Assembly: GCA_003252105.1 (NCBI GenBank)
Contig: QKDL01000005.1
Coordinates: forward strand, 1 to 56,306
Source of the DNA: Arcobacter sp.
Lineage (GTDB): Bacteria; Campylobacterota; Campylobacteria; Campylobacterales; Arcobacteraceae
DNA: 56,306 bases
Reading direction: 5' to 3'
Shown: piece by piece, positions 8,209 through 16,826 of the stretch
How the letters are laid out: every line of letters begins with the position of its first letter
How positions within the stretch are numbered: position 1 is the first letter of the stretch
Notes under the pieces: generated by a model
Databases searched by the model: none
What the model saw: the letters and a program-made list of their open reading frames with translations, nothing else
What the model was told of the DNA's origin: nothing
Program-made: the position numbers and the translations under genes

Positions 8209-9018
8209 ATGAATAAAGAAACATTAAAAAAAATAGTTTTACCTTTTATAGTATTAGCTATTTTGATTCAAGTTTGGTCAACAGTTGCATCATATATTCC
8301 AGGTTTTCCGACACCTGCTGATACTTATGTACATGCATTTGGAGGAACTACAAGTGATGGGGATGAATTAACAGGTGTATTAAGTGACCCATTTTATGTT
8401 GAAAACCAAGATGATAAAGGTCTTTTTTGGCAACTATTAGAATCTTTAAAAAGAGTTTTTGGAGGATTTATTTTAGCAGCTATTGTAGGTATCCCTTTAG
8501 GTTTAGCTATAGGTATGAGTAAATCAATTCAATATGCCTTTGATCCATTTATACAAATTTTTAAACCAGTGTCTCCACTAGCATGGTTGCCACTTTTACT
8601 TTTCGCTTTTAAAGATATTGATAATACTGCAATGTCAACAATCTTTGTAACATCAATTTGGCCTATTATTATCAATACAGCACTTGGGGTTAAAAATGTT
8701 AGTGAAGATTATATGAATGTTGCAAAAGTATTAAGATTTACACCTATAGAAAAAATTACAAAAATCATTTTACCTGTAGCAGTGCCATATATATTTACTG
8801 GGATGAGATTGTCTTTAGGTATCGCTTGGCTTGTAATTGTAGCAGCAGAGATGCTTACGGGTGGTATTGGTATTGGATTTTGGATTTGGGATGAGTATAA
8901 CAATCTTGCATATCACAATATTATTATAGGTATTATAGTTGTTGGTGTGATTGGATTTATCCTTGATATCTTGATGGGTAAATTAGCAGATTTCTTTGAT
9001 TATAGAAAAAAAATGTAA
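8209..9018 (+). CDS. nrtB: Nitrate ABC transporter, permease
   Basis: Inner-membrane channel subunit of the nitrate importer. After the first helix there is a periplasmic loop of about 50 residues, then about five further membrane segments. The ABC permease EAA loop is around VAKVLRFTPIEKITKIILP, followed by VPYIFTGMRLSLGIAWLVIVAAEM, typical of the NrtB/SsuC/TauC family. At 269 residues it has normal family length. ATG 8209 has AAAGGAAAG upstream. The next gene, the ATPase, begins 10 bases after its stop, so they are one transcript. Assignment to nitrate rests on the neighbouring nrtA and nasA. Confidence 0.9.
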   Translation: MNKETLKKIVLPFIVLAILIQVWSTVASYIPGFPTPADTYVHAFGGTTSDGDELTGVLSDPFYVENQDDKGLFWQLLESLKRVFGGFILAAIVGIPLGLAIGMSKSIQYAFDPFIQIFKPVSPLAWLPLLLFAFKDIDNTAMSTIFVTSIWPIIINTALGVKNVSEDYMNVAKVLRFTPIEKITKIILPVAVPYIFTGMRLSLGIAWLVIVAAEMLTGGIGIGFWIWDEYNNLAYHNIIIGIIVVGVIGFILDILMGKLADFFDYRKKM

Positions 9019-9028
9019 AGGTTAGATA

Positions 9029-9829
9029 ATGAGCACAAATGAAAAATTCTTACAATTAGAAAATATAGATAAAACTTTTCCACTTCCAGGTGGCAAAGTG
9101 TATAAAGCTGTTGTTGATGTAAATATTGATATTAAAAAAAATGAGATTATCTCTATTATTGGACATAGTGGTTGCGGTAAAAGTACATTATTAAATATGA
9201 TAGCTGGACTTGATGCTCAAACAGATGGAAATATTATATTAAACAATAAAGAGATTACAGGACCAGGTCCTGAACGTGCAGTAGTTTTTCAAAACCATTC
9301 ATTACTTCCTTGGTTAACTGTGTATCAAAATATAGAGATGGCTGTAAAAAAAGTGATGCCTCAACTTTCTAAAAATGAATTAAAGCAAAGAGTTGAACAT
9401 TTTGTATCTATGGTAAATTTAGATCATGCAAAAGATAAATATCCAGGTGAGATAAGTGGGGGTATGAAACAAAGAGTAGGAATAGCTAGAGCACTATCAA
9501 TTAAACCAGATGTTTTACTTATGGATGAACCTTTTGGAGCACTTGATTCTTTAACAAGAGCAAACCTTCAAGAACACCTGATGAGAATTCAACAAAGTGT
9601 TCAAAATACTGTAATTATTATTACTCATGATGTTGATGAAGCAGTTTTATTAAGTGATAGAGTTATTATGATGACAAATGGTCCAGAAGCAACAATTGGG
9701 GAGATTTTAGAAGTAAATTTAGAAAGACCAAGAGATAGAGTAGCCTTACAAACGGATAAAGAGTATATTAGATGTAGAGAAGCAATTTTGGACTTTTTAT
9801 ATAAAAAGTTTGCAAAAGATGATGAGTAG
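9029..9829 (+). CDS. nrtD: Nitrate ABC transporter, ATP-binding protein
   Basis: ATPase that powers the importer. Walker A is GHSGCGKST (about residues 45-53), the signature is ISGGMKQRV, Walker B is VLLMDEPFGALD, and the switch histidine lies in IITHDVDEA. It is a single-domain protein of 266 residues, matching NrtD rather than the fused NrtC of cyanobacteria, although the -C name is often used for such genes. It lies 10 bases after nrtB and 5 bases before the GAF-repeat gene. Confidence 0.9.
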   Translation: MSTNEKFLQLENIDKTFPLPGGKVYKAVVDVNIDIKKNEIISIIGHSGCGKSTLLNMIAGLDAQTDGNIILNNKEITGPGPERAVVFQNHSLLPWLTVYQNIEMAVKKVMPQLSKNELKQRVEHFVSMVNLDHAKDKYPGEISGGMKQRVGIARALSIKPDVLLMDEPFGALDSLTRANLQEHLMRIQQSVQNTVIIITHDVDEAVLLSDRVIMMTNGPEATIGEILEVNLERPRDRVALQTDKEYIRCREAILDFLYKKFAKDDE

Positions 9830-9834
9830 AAATT

Positions 9835-10746
9835 ATGAAACATTTTATCAAAGCAACAGAAATCTGGGAATTAAATTCAGATAAAACAGAACTTGTATTA
9901 TCAAAAGGTATATATGAAAACTTCAAAGAGTTTGAGGAACAAAGCCATGATATCAGTTTTAAATATAGTGATGGTTTACCTGGGCGTGCTTGGGCATCTA
10001 AACATCCAATAGTTTTAAATAAACTAGATGGCAGTTTTTTCAAAAGAACTGAATTAGCAAATAAAATCAATATAACTGCTGCAATTGCCATGCCTATTTT
10101 TGCAGGACAATATCTACAATCTGTAGTTGTATTTTTATGTGGAGATAATGAAGAACAATCAGGTGCAATTGAACTTTGGCATGCAAGTCCTGATAGATTA
10201 AATGAGATGGCATTAGTTGAAGGGTATTATGGAACTATGGAAGAATTTGAATGGATTTCTAGAAATATAAAAATCATGAAATCACAAGGTTTACCAGGGA
10301 GTGTATGGAAAACAAAAATGCCTCTTATTATGAAAAACCTTGGAGAATCAGCTACCTTTATGCGTGCAAGCAAAGCTGTAAAAGCAGGGATTACAACAGC
10401 TTTGGCAATTCCTACATGGATTGATGAAAAAGATGGTTATGTTATGACTTTTCTTTCTGGTAAAAACACACCAATAGCTAGAAGATTTGAAATCTGGCTT
10501 CCTCAAAAAGATAAATTAGTATTTAGTGATGGTTATAGTATAGGTGATATAGATTTAGATGAAACCCATAAAGAAACAACTTATCAAAAAAATCAATCTA
10601 TTCTTGGGAGAGTTTGGGAATCTGGACATCCAATATTAAGTTCAAAATCTGATATGAACAATGCTCCAGGAGAGTATGATGCTGTATTAGTTCTTCCTAT
10701 ATTAGAAAATGGATTTTTTAAAGCAGGGATTGTATTTTATTATTAG
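9835..10746 (+). CDS. Protein of three tandem GAF-like repeats in the nitrate-transport operon
   Basis: Soluble 303-residue protein with three repeats of about 105 residues. Each has a short E-[IL]-W motif (residues 9-11, 113-115, 219-221) followed about 40 residues later by (L)PG-x-[AV]-W or LGRVW (48-53, 153-158, 257-261), then a hydrophobic core such as AIAMPIF, ALAIPTW or AVLVLPI. This is the pattern of small GAF sensory domains. There is no output domain, signal peptide or membrane helix. It is the last gene of the operon, five bases after the ATPase, so it probably senses nitrate or a related small ligand and acts on the transporter or on a regulator. That function is an inference. Confidence 0.7.
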   Translation: MKHFIKATEIWELNSDKTELVLSKGIYENFKEFEEQSHDISFKYSDGLPGRAWASKHPIVLNKLDGSFFKRTELANKINITAAIAMPIFAGQYLQSVVVFLCGDNEEQSGAIELWHASPDRLNEMALVEGYYGTMEEFEWISRNIKIMKSQGLPGSVWKTKMPLIMKNLGESATFMRASKAVKAGITTALAIPTWIDEKDGYVMTFLSGKNTPIARRFEIWLPQKDKLVFSDGYSIGDIDLDETHKETTYQKNQSILGRVWESGHPILSSKSDMNNAPGEYDAVLVLPILENGFFKAGIVFYY

Positions 10747-10751
10747 TTTTA

Positions 10752-10786
10752 GATGAGGTATATTATTTTAAAATAATATACTCATC
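10752..10786. terminator. Bidirectional terminator between the GAF gene and the BamB-like gene
   Basis: Left arm 10752-10769 and right arm 10770-10786 pair over 17 bases with one bulge (GATGAG-GTATATTATTTT with AAAATAATATACTCATC). The hairpin reaches into the last codons of the minus-strand gene. Confidence 0.65.
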
Positions 10787-11737
10787 ATCATAATAGATTG
10801 TATCACCTAAAGCTATAACCTTTTGTTCATTATCAAAACTAAAATCATAAATTGTATCTGTTGAAAAGTCTTCTGGAATATTGATTAAATATCCTTGTGA
10901 TTCTAAAGCATATAAAGATGTACCATATGCAAGTGAATAGATTTTTGCATATTTATATTTTTTCTTAGCTAATTCATTTAATGCAATATCTAGTTTCATA
11001 ACTTGACCATCAATAGTAGCAATATAGATTGTAGCATCATGTACAATTATATCTCTTAGATCATAATCTTTGATATTTAAAGAGTTATTTCCTACAGAGA
11101 TTATTTTATTTGGTGTAGCTGCAATTAAAGTATCGTTTACAACATCTAAGAAAATGATATTGTTAAATTGTCCATCCGCATCAACAACTATATTTTTTAT
11201 AACTTTATTGTTTCCTTGAGATACAATAACAATTTTCCCATCCAAAGTAGGGAATAAAATTAAGTTACTCATAAAATATGGATTTGCTATTCTTGTATCA
11301 TTTACAAATGAATGAGTAAAGTATTCTCTTAATAAAATCTTTTTTGTATCAGTATTAAATAATTGAATTGAATTATCTGAGAATAGAAGTGCTAATAGAT
11401 TTTTTTGTAAACTAGCTGCAACAACAACTCCTCCCACATCATAAACAACATCTTCTACCATGATTTTATCTTTATAGTTAGAAGTAATAACTTTATCATC
11501 ACTGATATTTAAGAAGTTGTATCCCTCTTTTATTTTAAATTTTGATACACCTCTTTTAGTAATAATTTCACCACTGTCTAGTGTTGCACCATCTTTATTC
11601 ATTGAGATAATATCACCATTTAATGATGCAGTTGTATTATCATAGTCTCCTACAGTATCTTCTGGTTCATAAAACTCTTTTCCAGAACACCCTGCAAAAA
11701 TAAATATAGCTAAAATTAATGTTAATAAATATCTCAT
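10763..11737 (-). CDS. Lipoprotein with beta-propeller-like repeats, BamB-like
   Basis: Predicted outer-membrane lipoprotein: a hydrophobic leader ends in the lipobox IFAGC with C17. The rest (about 300 residues) is rich in short beta-strand blocks separated by Asn/Asp/Gly turns (LLFSDNSIQLFNTDTKKIL, LDGKIVIVSQGNNKV, IDGQVMKLDIALN), consistent with a PQQ-type propeller as in BamB of the beta-barrel assembly machine. It is somewhat shorter than the enterobacterial protein. The gene upstream encodes a YfgM-like protein 12 bases away, the same order as yfgM-bamB in gammaproteobacteria, which strengthens the assignment. Sequence similarity alone is weak. Confidence 0.6.
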   Translation of the reverse strand: MRYLLTLILAIFIFAGCSGKEFYEPEDTVGDYDNTTASLNGDIISMNKDGATLDSGEIITKRGVSKFKIKEGYNFLNISDDKVITSNYKDKIMVEDVVYDVGGVVVAASLQKNLLALLFSDNSIQLFNTDTKKILLREYFTHSFVNDTRIANPYFMSNLILFPTLDGKIVIVSQGNNKVIKNIVVDADGQFNNIIFLDVVNDTLIAATPNKIISVGNNSLNIKDYDLRDIIVHDATIYIATIDGQVMKLDIALNELAKKKYKYAKIYSLAYGTSLYALESQGYLINIPEDFSTDTIYDFSFDNEQKVIALGDTIYYDDEYIILK

Positions 11738-11749
11738 TTAAAATCCTTA

Positions 11750-12319
11750 CTATTTTGTAACTAAATAGTGTTTTAGTACATTTGCTAAATTACTAACTTG
11801 TGAATTTTCAGGAATTAGTTTTAAAGCAACTTTAGCATCTTCATATTTTCCTTGTTTTGTTAGAAGAAGTGCTTTATTAAATATAGCAAACTCTTTTAAT
11901 AAAAAATCATTTTGCATAGATAATGAATTTAATTTTGCAATATCACTGTTATCTAATGCTTTTTTATATTCAGATATCTCTTTTAAATATTTTACTTGAA
12001 TATCATAGTTCTTATCTTCTATAAATTTAGCAACTTGGAATAGTTGTTCATTTTTTTCTTTTAATGCATTTAAAGCTTCTGTATCTTTAGGATTTTCTAA
12101 AACTTTTGAAAATGCAATATTTGCATCAAGTTTATTACTTGCTTGAATAGATTTTGTAACATACAAACCAATTATAACTCCTAAAACAACTATAATTGCC
12201 AAAACAATAATCATTTTATTTTTTTTATAAAATCTTTCTACTTTTACGAAGCTTTCTAAAAACTTCTCTTCACTACTTAATTCACCTTTAACATAATCAA
12301 CATTATCTTTAAGACTCAT
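11750..12319 (-). CDS. Membrane-anchored TPR-like protein, YfgM-like
   Basis: A cytoplasmic N-terminus of about 35 residues, one membrane helix (about 36-54, MIIVLAIIVVLGVIIGLYV) and a C-terminal helical domain with TPR-like pairs, for example KYEDAKVALKLIPENSQVSNLANVLKHYL. This layout and the length (189 residues) match YfgM, an accessory of the SecYEG translocon and periplasmic chaperone network. The BamB-like gene follows in the same operon. Divergent from ctpA, with the promoters in the 112-bp gap. Confidence 0.6.
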   Translation of the reverse strand: MSLKDNVDYVKGELSSEEKFLESFVKVERFYKKNKMIIVLAIIVVLGVIIGLYVTKSIQASNKLDANIAFSKVLENPKDTEALNALKEKNEQLFQVAKFIEDKNYDIQVKYLKEISEYKKALDNSDIAKLNSLSMQNDFLLKEFAIFNKALLLTKQGKYEDAKVALKLIPENSQVSNLANVLKHYLVTK

Positions 12320-12379
12320 ATAAAACCTTCTTTAAAAATTAGGTTTAAATAATACAAAAAAAATGATAAAATCTTACTT

Positions 12380-12400
12380 TTATATAAAATTTTATATAAT
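12380..12400 (+). promoter_or_regulatory. ctpA promoter -10 inside a 20-bp perfect palindrome
   Basis: TTATATAAAATTTTATATAA at 12380-12399 is a perfect palindrome. TATAAT at 12395-12400 overlaps its right half and lies 31 bases before the ctpA ATG, so it is a good -10 box. In such AT-rich sequence the symmetry may be chance. Confidence 0.55.
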
Positions 12401-12431
12401 ACCTCCTCTTATAAGATAAGAAAGGTAGATA

Positions 12432-13724
12432 ATGAATAAATTTTTATTGATAACATCTTTAGTTCTATTTTTATCTCAATCAATTACTGCAAATGAGACT
12501 GAAAAAGATAAAAACTTGAGTAGATTTGAATCTCTGTCAAAATTAACACAAGTTATTGGAACTGTTGAAAAATATTATGTAGATGATATAGAATTAGAAC
12601 AAATAGTAGAAAAAGCACTAAAAGGTTTAATGCAAGAGCTTGATGCACACTCATCATATCTTGACAAGAAATCAACAAAAGAGATGAGTATTCAAACTCA
12701 AGGTGAGTTTGGAGGTTTAGGTATTACTGTTGGTATGAGAGATGGAGCTATTACTGTTATATCTCCAATTGATGATACTCCTGCATACAAAGCAGGTATG
12801 AAAGCGGGTGATATTATTTTAAAAATTGATGATGCTTCAACACTAAATATGACACTTGATGAAGCTGTGGCTTTAATGAGAGGGAAACCAAAAACACCAA
12901 TTGAACTTACAGTAGTAAGAAAAGGTGAAAATAAACCTCTTAAAATCGATATTATCAGGGATATCATAAAAATACAATCAGTTTTTGCTAAAACTATTGA
13001 AAAGGAAGATTTACTTTATTTAAGAGTTTCTAGTTTTGATAGAAAAGTAACAAGTGATTTAAGAAAAGCTATAAAAGACAACCCAAAAGTAAAAGGTATG
13101 ATTTTAGACTTAAGAAACAACCCTGGTGGATTATTAACACAAGCTATAGGTGCTGTTGATTTGTTTGTTGACGATGGAGTTATAGTATCTCAAAAAGGGA
13201 GAGAAGCAACTGATGAAGAAAAATTTAGTGCAAAAGCTTCAAATACAGTTACTCAAGTACCTTTAGTTGTATTAGTAAATAGTGGTTCTGCATCTGCTTC
13301 TGAGATTGTAAGTGGTGCTTTACAAGACCATAAAAGAGGGGTTATAGTTGGAGAAAAAACCTTTGGAAAAGGTTCTGTTCAAGCGGTTTTACCTATTACA
13401 CAAGATAGAAGTGAAAATATAAAATTAACAATTGCAAAATATTATTTACCAAGTGGAAGAACTATTCAAGCAAAAGGAATCACACCTGATGTTTTTGCAT
13501 ATCCAGGCGAAAGTGTAACTGCAGATGATAATGATTTCAAAATAAAAGAAGCTGATTTAAAAAAACATTTAGAAGTTGAACTAGAAAAAGATAATGGCGT
13601 AAAAAACAAAAAGGTTGAAGTAAAAGATAATAAAATTATTTTACAAGAGGATGTAGCAAAAGATAACCAATTATCGATTGCAATAGGTATTTTAAAATCA
13701 TTAATAATCATTAATAAAAATTAG
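12432..13724 (+). CDS. ctpA: C-terminal processing serine protease (S41 family)
   Basis: Periplasmic tail-specific protease. A signal peptide (about residues 1-20) precedes an N-terminal helical part, a PDZ domain (about 90-170, with GGLGITVG and AGMKAGDIIL) and the S41 catalytic domain. The catalytic Ser/Lys pair is S288 in GSASASE and K313 in TFGKGSVQ, spaced by 25 residues as in E. coli Tsp. The C-terminal ~60 residues are charged and variable. At 430 residues it has the usual CtpA length. ATG 12432 follows AAAGG. purC begins eight bases after its stop, so the two may be cotranscribed. Confidence 0.93.
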   Translation: MNKFLLITSLVLFLSQSITANETEKDKNLSRFESLSKLTQVIGTVEKYYVDDIELEQIVEKALKGLMQELDAHSSYLDKKSTKEMSIQTQGEFGGLGITVGMRDGAITVISPIDDTPAYKAGMKAGDIILKIDDASTLNMTLDEAVALMRGKPKTPIELTVVRKGENKPLKIDIIRDIIKIQSVFAKTIEKEDLLYLRVSSFDRKVTSDLRKAIKDNPKVKGMILDLRNNPGGLLTQAIGAVDLFVDDGVIVSQKGREATDEEKFSAKASNTVTQVPLVVLVNSGSASASEIVSGALQDHKRGVIVGEKTFGKGSVQAVLPITQDRSENIKLTIAKYYLPSGRTIQAKGITPDVFAYPGESVTADDNDFKIKEADLKKHLEVELEKDNGVKNKKVEVKDNKIILQEDVAKDNQLSIAIGILKSLIIINKN

Positions 13725-13732
13725 GAGATTAG

Positions 13733-14686
13733 ATGAAAATAAGTGATATTGTAGCACTTGGTCTTTGGCCAGAGTCAAAGAAAACTACAACACAAAAGGG
13801 TATATCAGAGCTTGAAGATTTAGGATATAACCTATTTTATATTGGCAAAAATGCAGACCTTTATACTTGTCCAGGTGATGAAGCAAAGGTTTTATTAGTT
13901 AGAAGTGATAGATGTTCTGTATTTGATATTCCTTTAAATCTTGAAATTGAAGGGAAAGGTGTTTCTCAAACTGCTATTTCAAATAACGGTGCAAAATTTG
14001 CAAAAGAAGCAGGTATTAGAACTGCAATTTTAGATGAGACTATCGACCCATCTTTAAATATTGCTCCAAGATGTCAGTTTATGGAATTATGTAAACCACT
14101 TGAGACTGAGATTGATGGTGATATTGTACAGTTTGAGTTTATTTTTAGAAACTACTTAACAGGTTCACTTTATGATGCTTGTCAAAATGGTAAAGATCCA
14201 TATGGATTAGAATTAACTGCTGATTTACAACAATGGCATAAATTTGAAACACCAATTTTCACACCAACAACAAAAGGGGTTAAAGATGAACCTTTAAATT
14301 CAAAAATTGTAAAAGAAAAATTTCCTGAGATTATCTCTAGTATGGAAAAACTATTTAAAAATTTTACACAATATGCACTAGATAATGGAATAGTAATAGT
14401 TGATACAAAATTTGAAATTTTTATTAATTCAAAAGGTGCGTGGGTTTTAGGTGATGAAGTTTTAACTCCTGAAAGTTCAAGATTTATTTCTAAAGAGGAT
14501 TTTGATGCAGGTAATTATATCTCTATGGATAAACAAATTTTAAGAGATTTCGGGAAAGAACAAAACTGGAAAGAACAAGCAAAAAGTTTAAAAGCAGGGG
14601 AAAAATTAGAAGTAAATGTTCCTCAAGAGATAAAAGATAAAATCTTAAATGGATATACAACGATACTTAAAAGGTTAAGCAAGTAA
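13733..14686 (+). CDS. purC: Phosphoribosylaminoimidazole-succinocarboxamide synthase
   Basis: SAICAR synthase of purine synthesis: joins aspartate to CAIR using ATP. Recognised by VLLVRSDRCSVFDIPL (nucleotide-binding start), APRCQFMELCKPLE, FEFIFRNYLTGSLYDA and the end motif VDTKFEI followed by LGDEVLTPESSRF, which is the family signature. At 317 residues it is of the longer purC type rather than the ~240-residue form. The ribosome site is AGGAG just before ATG 13733. A hairpin covers its stop codon, and purS and purQ follow behind a separate promoter. Confidence 0.93.
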   Translation: MKISDIVALGLWPESKKTTTQKGISELEDLGYNLFYIGKNADLYTCPGDEAKVLLVRSDRCSVFDIPLNLEIEGKGVSQTAISNNGAKFAKEAGIRTAILDETIDPSLNIAPRCQFMELCKPLETEIDGDIVQFEFIFRNYLTGSLYDACQNGKDPYGLELTADLQQWHKFETPIFTPTTKGVKDEPLNSKIVKEKFPEIISSMEKLFKNFTQYALDNGIVIVDTKFEIFINSKGAWVLGDEVLTPESSRFISKEDFDAGNYISMDKQILRDFGKEQNWKEQAKSLKAGEKLEVNVPQEIKDKILNGYTTILKRLSK

Positions 14687-14694
14687 GCTTAACC
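14673..14694. terminator. Hairpin over the purC stop codon
   Basis: GGTTAAGC (14673-14680) pairs with GCTTAACC (14687-14694) around AAGTAA, which contains the end of purC. There is no strong T-run behind it, so it may be a weak terminator or an mRNA-stabilising hairpin. Confidence 0.45.
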
Positions 14695-14711
14695 GCTAAG
14701 GTGATTTTAGA

Positions 14712-14717
14712 TATAAT
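14712..14717 (+). promoter_or_regulatory. -10 box of the purSQ operon
   Basis: TATAAT at 14712-14717 in the context TTTTAGATATAATCGC, 27 bases before the purS ATG. A T-rich stretch upstream replaces a clear -35, as is usual in this phylum. Confidence 0.6.
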
Positions 14718-14744
14718 CGCAAAAAAATTAATTGAAGGTAATAA

Positions 14745-14990
14745 ATGAAAGCAATTGTAAATGTAGCATTAAAACAAGGTGTATTAGATGATCAAGGTAA
14801 AGCAACACACCACGCTTTAGATACATTAGGTTTTAAAAATATTGTAAAAGATGTAAGAATTGGTAAACAAATCATTATAGAATTAAATGCTGTAAATGAA
14901 GAAGAGGCAAAAGCTGAAGTTACTAAAATGTGCGAAAAACTTCTTGCTAATACAGTAATTGAAGATTACAATATAGAAATTATAGGTTAG
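14745..14990 (+). CDS. purS: Phosphoribosylformylglycinamidine synthase, PurS subunit
   Basis: Small subunit that joins PurQ and PurL in the FGAM synthase complex of purine synthesis. At 81 residues it has the standard PurS length, with the family pattern VNVALKQGVLDDQGKATHHALDTLGF near the start (shown here only as an outline: VxxKxGVLDxQGxA..ALxxLGF) and a charged C-terminal part. It lies four bases before purQ. purL is not in the window. Confidence 0.93.
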   Translation: MKAIVNVALKQGVLDDQGKATHHALDTLGFKNIVKDVRIGKQIIIELNAVNEEEAKAEVTKMCEKLLANTVIEDYNIEIIG

Positions 14991-14994
14991 TAAT

Positions 14995-15666
14995 ATGAAT
15001 GTAGCTGTATTACAATTTCCTGGAACAAATTGTGAGTATGATACTAAGTATGCTTTTGAAATGCTTGGATGTGATGTTACAATTGTTTGGCATAAAGATA
15101 TAAAACTTCCAGAAAATATTGATTTATTAGTGATTCCTGGTGGGTTTTCATATGGAGACTATTTAAGAAGTGGAGCAATTGCAAGATTTGCAAATATTAT
15201 GAACTCTGTTCAAGAGTATGCTGCAAATGGTGGTAAAATTTTAGGTATTTGTAATGGTTTCCAAATCTTGCTTGAAGCTGGACTTTTACCTGGAGCTATG
15301 AAAAGAAATGATTCATTACATTTTATTTCAAAATTCAATCATCTAAAAGTAGTAAACAATGATAATATTTTTTTATCAAAATTAAAAAAAGATGATGTTG
15401 TAAATATCCCTGTAGCTCATCATGATGGAAACTATTATATTGACGCTGCTGGATTAAAAGAGCTTGAGCAAAATGGTCAAATATTATTAAAATATTGTGA
15501 TGAATCAGGAAAAACAACAAACTTAAATGGTTCAGTTTCAAATATTGCAGGAATTTGTAATAAAGAGAAAAATATATTTGGACTTATGCCTCACCCAGAA
15601 CGTGCAATGGAAGATGTTCTTGGCTGTTCAGATGGACTAGCTATGTTAAAAGGGTTCTTAAAATAG
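14995..15666 (+). CDS. purQ: Phosphoribosylformylglycinamidine synthase, glutaminase subunit
   Basis: Class I glutamine amidotransferase that releases ammonia for FGAM synthesis. The nucleophile is C86 in GICNGFQ, and the His/Glu pair is in MPHPERAME close to the C-terminus. It opens with VAVLQFPGTNCEYD, typical of PurQ, and is 223 residues long. Its stop TAG (15664-15666) overlaps the GTG start of the next gene by one base. Confidence 0.94.
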   Translation: MNVAVLQFPGTNCEYDTKYAFEMLGCDVTIVWHKDIKLPENIDLLVIPGGFSYGDYLRSGAIARFANIMNSVQEYAANGGKILGICNGFQILLEAGLLPGAMKRNDSLHFISKFNHLKVVNNDNIFLSKLKKDDVVNIPVAHHDGNYYIDAAGLKELEQNGQILLKYCDESGKTTNLNGSVSNIAGICNKEKNIFGLMPHPERAMEDVLGCSDGLAMLKGFLK

Positions 15667-16826
15667 TGAAAAAACTATTATTACTATTTTGTATTTTATT
15701 AAACATCTTATTTGCTAATGAAAATTTTACTAGTGATGAGAGTTCAGTATTTGATCAAAATAGTAATAGTAATGGACAAATAGTAGAATCACAAGATTAT
15801 GCTGATTCTAAAAATCTTTATTTATCTTATATAAATTATCCCAAAAATGTATATAAAAACCAAAGATATGAGATAAAAGTAAAAGCTCTGATAACTAGAG
15901 ATAATTTTAATAAAATAGTTACAACTTTTGTAAATGGTTTAAATATGGAACCATTAAATCCTGAACAAGAATGGATTACTTTAGAAAATCAAAATAATAG
16001 TTTTGAAAATACTTTTTATTTTAAATCTTATGATAAAAACTTTAAACTACCAGATATTATGGTTAGTTTATACAATGATGAACAATTAGTTGAACAAAGA
16101 ATATTACCCTCTCCTGAAATCACTTTTTTAGATATTGCAAAAGGTGATAAAATCTTTTCAAATGTTATTGCAAGTAAGTTGACAATAATTGATTCAAAAA
16201 GTAAACAATATACAAATAAAGAAGCTCTTACTGTAATAGATATTCAAGGATTAAATTCAAATTTAGAGGATTTTAAAATTTCAGGTTTTGAAGAACAAGG
16301 AATTACTCTAATAGAAGATGAATATCCGAAGCAACACATGATATATTATGTTGTAATTCCAATTCATACAAAATCAATAGTTTTTAACTACTTTAATACT
16401 TTGACAAATAGATTAGAAAAAATTACAGTTAATATAAAATTTGATGAAGAATTAGTAAGTACACAAACAGATTTAAATCCTAATAATTCAAATTTTGAAT
16501 TCTATAAAAAAATTATTGTGGCTATTATTTCTTTAGTCTTTTTGATTCTTTTTATTTGGAAAAGAAATTATATATATATTATATTATTTTTAATTACACT
16601 GATATTTTTTATAATTTTTATGATGCCAAATAAAACTATAAAACTAAAACCAAATAGTGTAATCTATATTTTGCCTACTGAAAACTCTACAATATTTCAA
16701 AAAACAACAGAAGCAATAAATGTAGAAGATATGAATAGAAAAAATGGCTTTGTAAAAGTTATGTTTAGAAGTGGTGAAAACAAATATATAGGATGGGTAA
16801 AAGAGCAAGATGTTAGCAAGAATTAG
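15666..16826 (+). CDS. Exported membrane protein with C-terminal SH3-like domain, function unknown
   Basis: Not recognised as a named family. A signal peptide (about residues 1-17, ending LLNILFA) is followed by about 260 residues of periplasmic sequence rich in beta-strand patterns. Two adjacent membrane helices (about 282-297 and 301-320) precede a C-terminal domain (about 325-386) that looks like a bacterial SH3 fold (IKLKPNSVIYILP ... VKVMFRSGENKYIGWV). The layout resembles BatD-like or oxygen-tolerance proteins in outline, but I see no decisive motif. Start GTG 15666 overlaps the purQ stop; its end overlaps plsC by 17 bp, so it is translated in the purSQ-plsC-fluC transcript. Confidence 0.7.
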   Translation: MKKLLLLFCILLNILFANENFTSDESSVFDQNSNSNGQIVESQDYADSKNLYLSYINYPKNVYKNQRYEIKVKALITRDNFNKIVTTFVNGLNMEPLNPEQEWITLENQNNSFENTFYFKSYDKNFKLPDIMVSLYNDEQLVEQRILPSPEITFLDIAKGDKIFSNVIASKLTIIDSKSKQYTNKEALTVIDIQGLNSNLEDFKISGFEEQGITLIEDEYPKQHMIYYVVIPIHTKSIVFNYFNTLTNRLEKITVNIKFDEELVSTQTDLNPNNSNFEFYKKIIVAIISLVFLILFIWKRNYIYIILFLITLIFFIIFMMPNKTIKLKPNSVIYILPTENSTIFQKTTEAINVEDMNRKNGFVKVMFRSGENKYIGWVKEQDVSKN

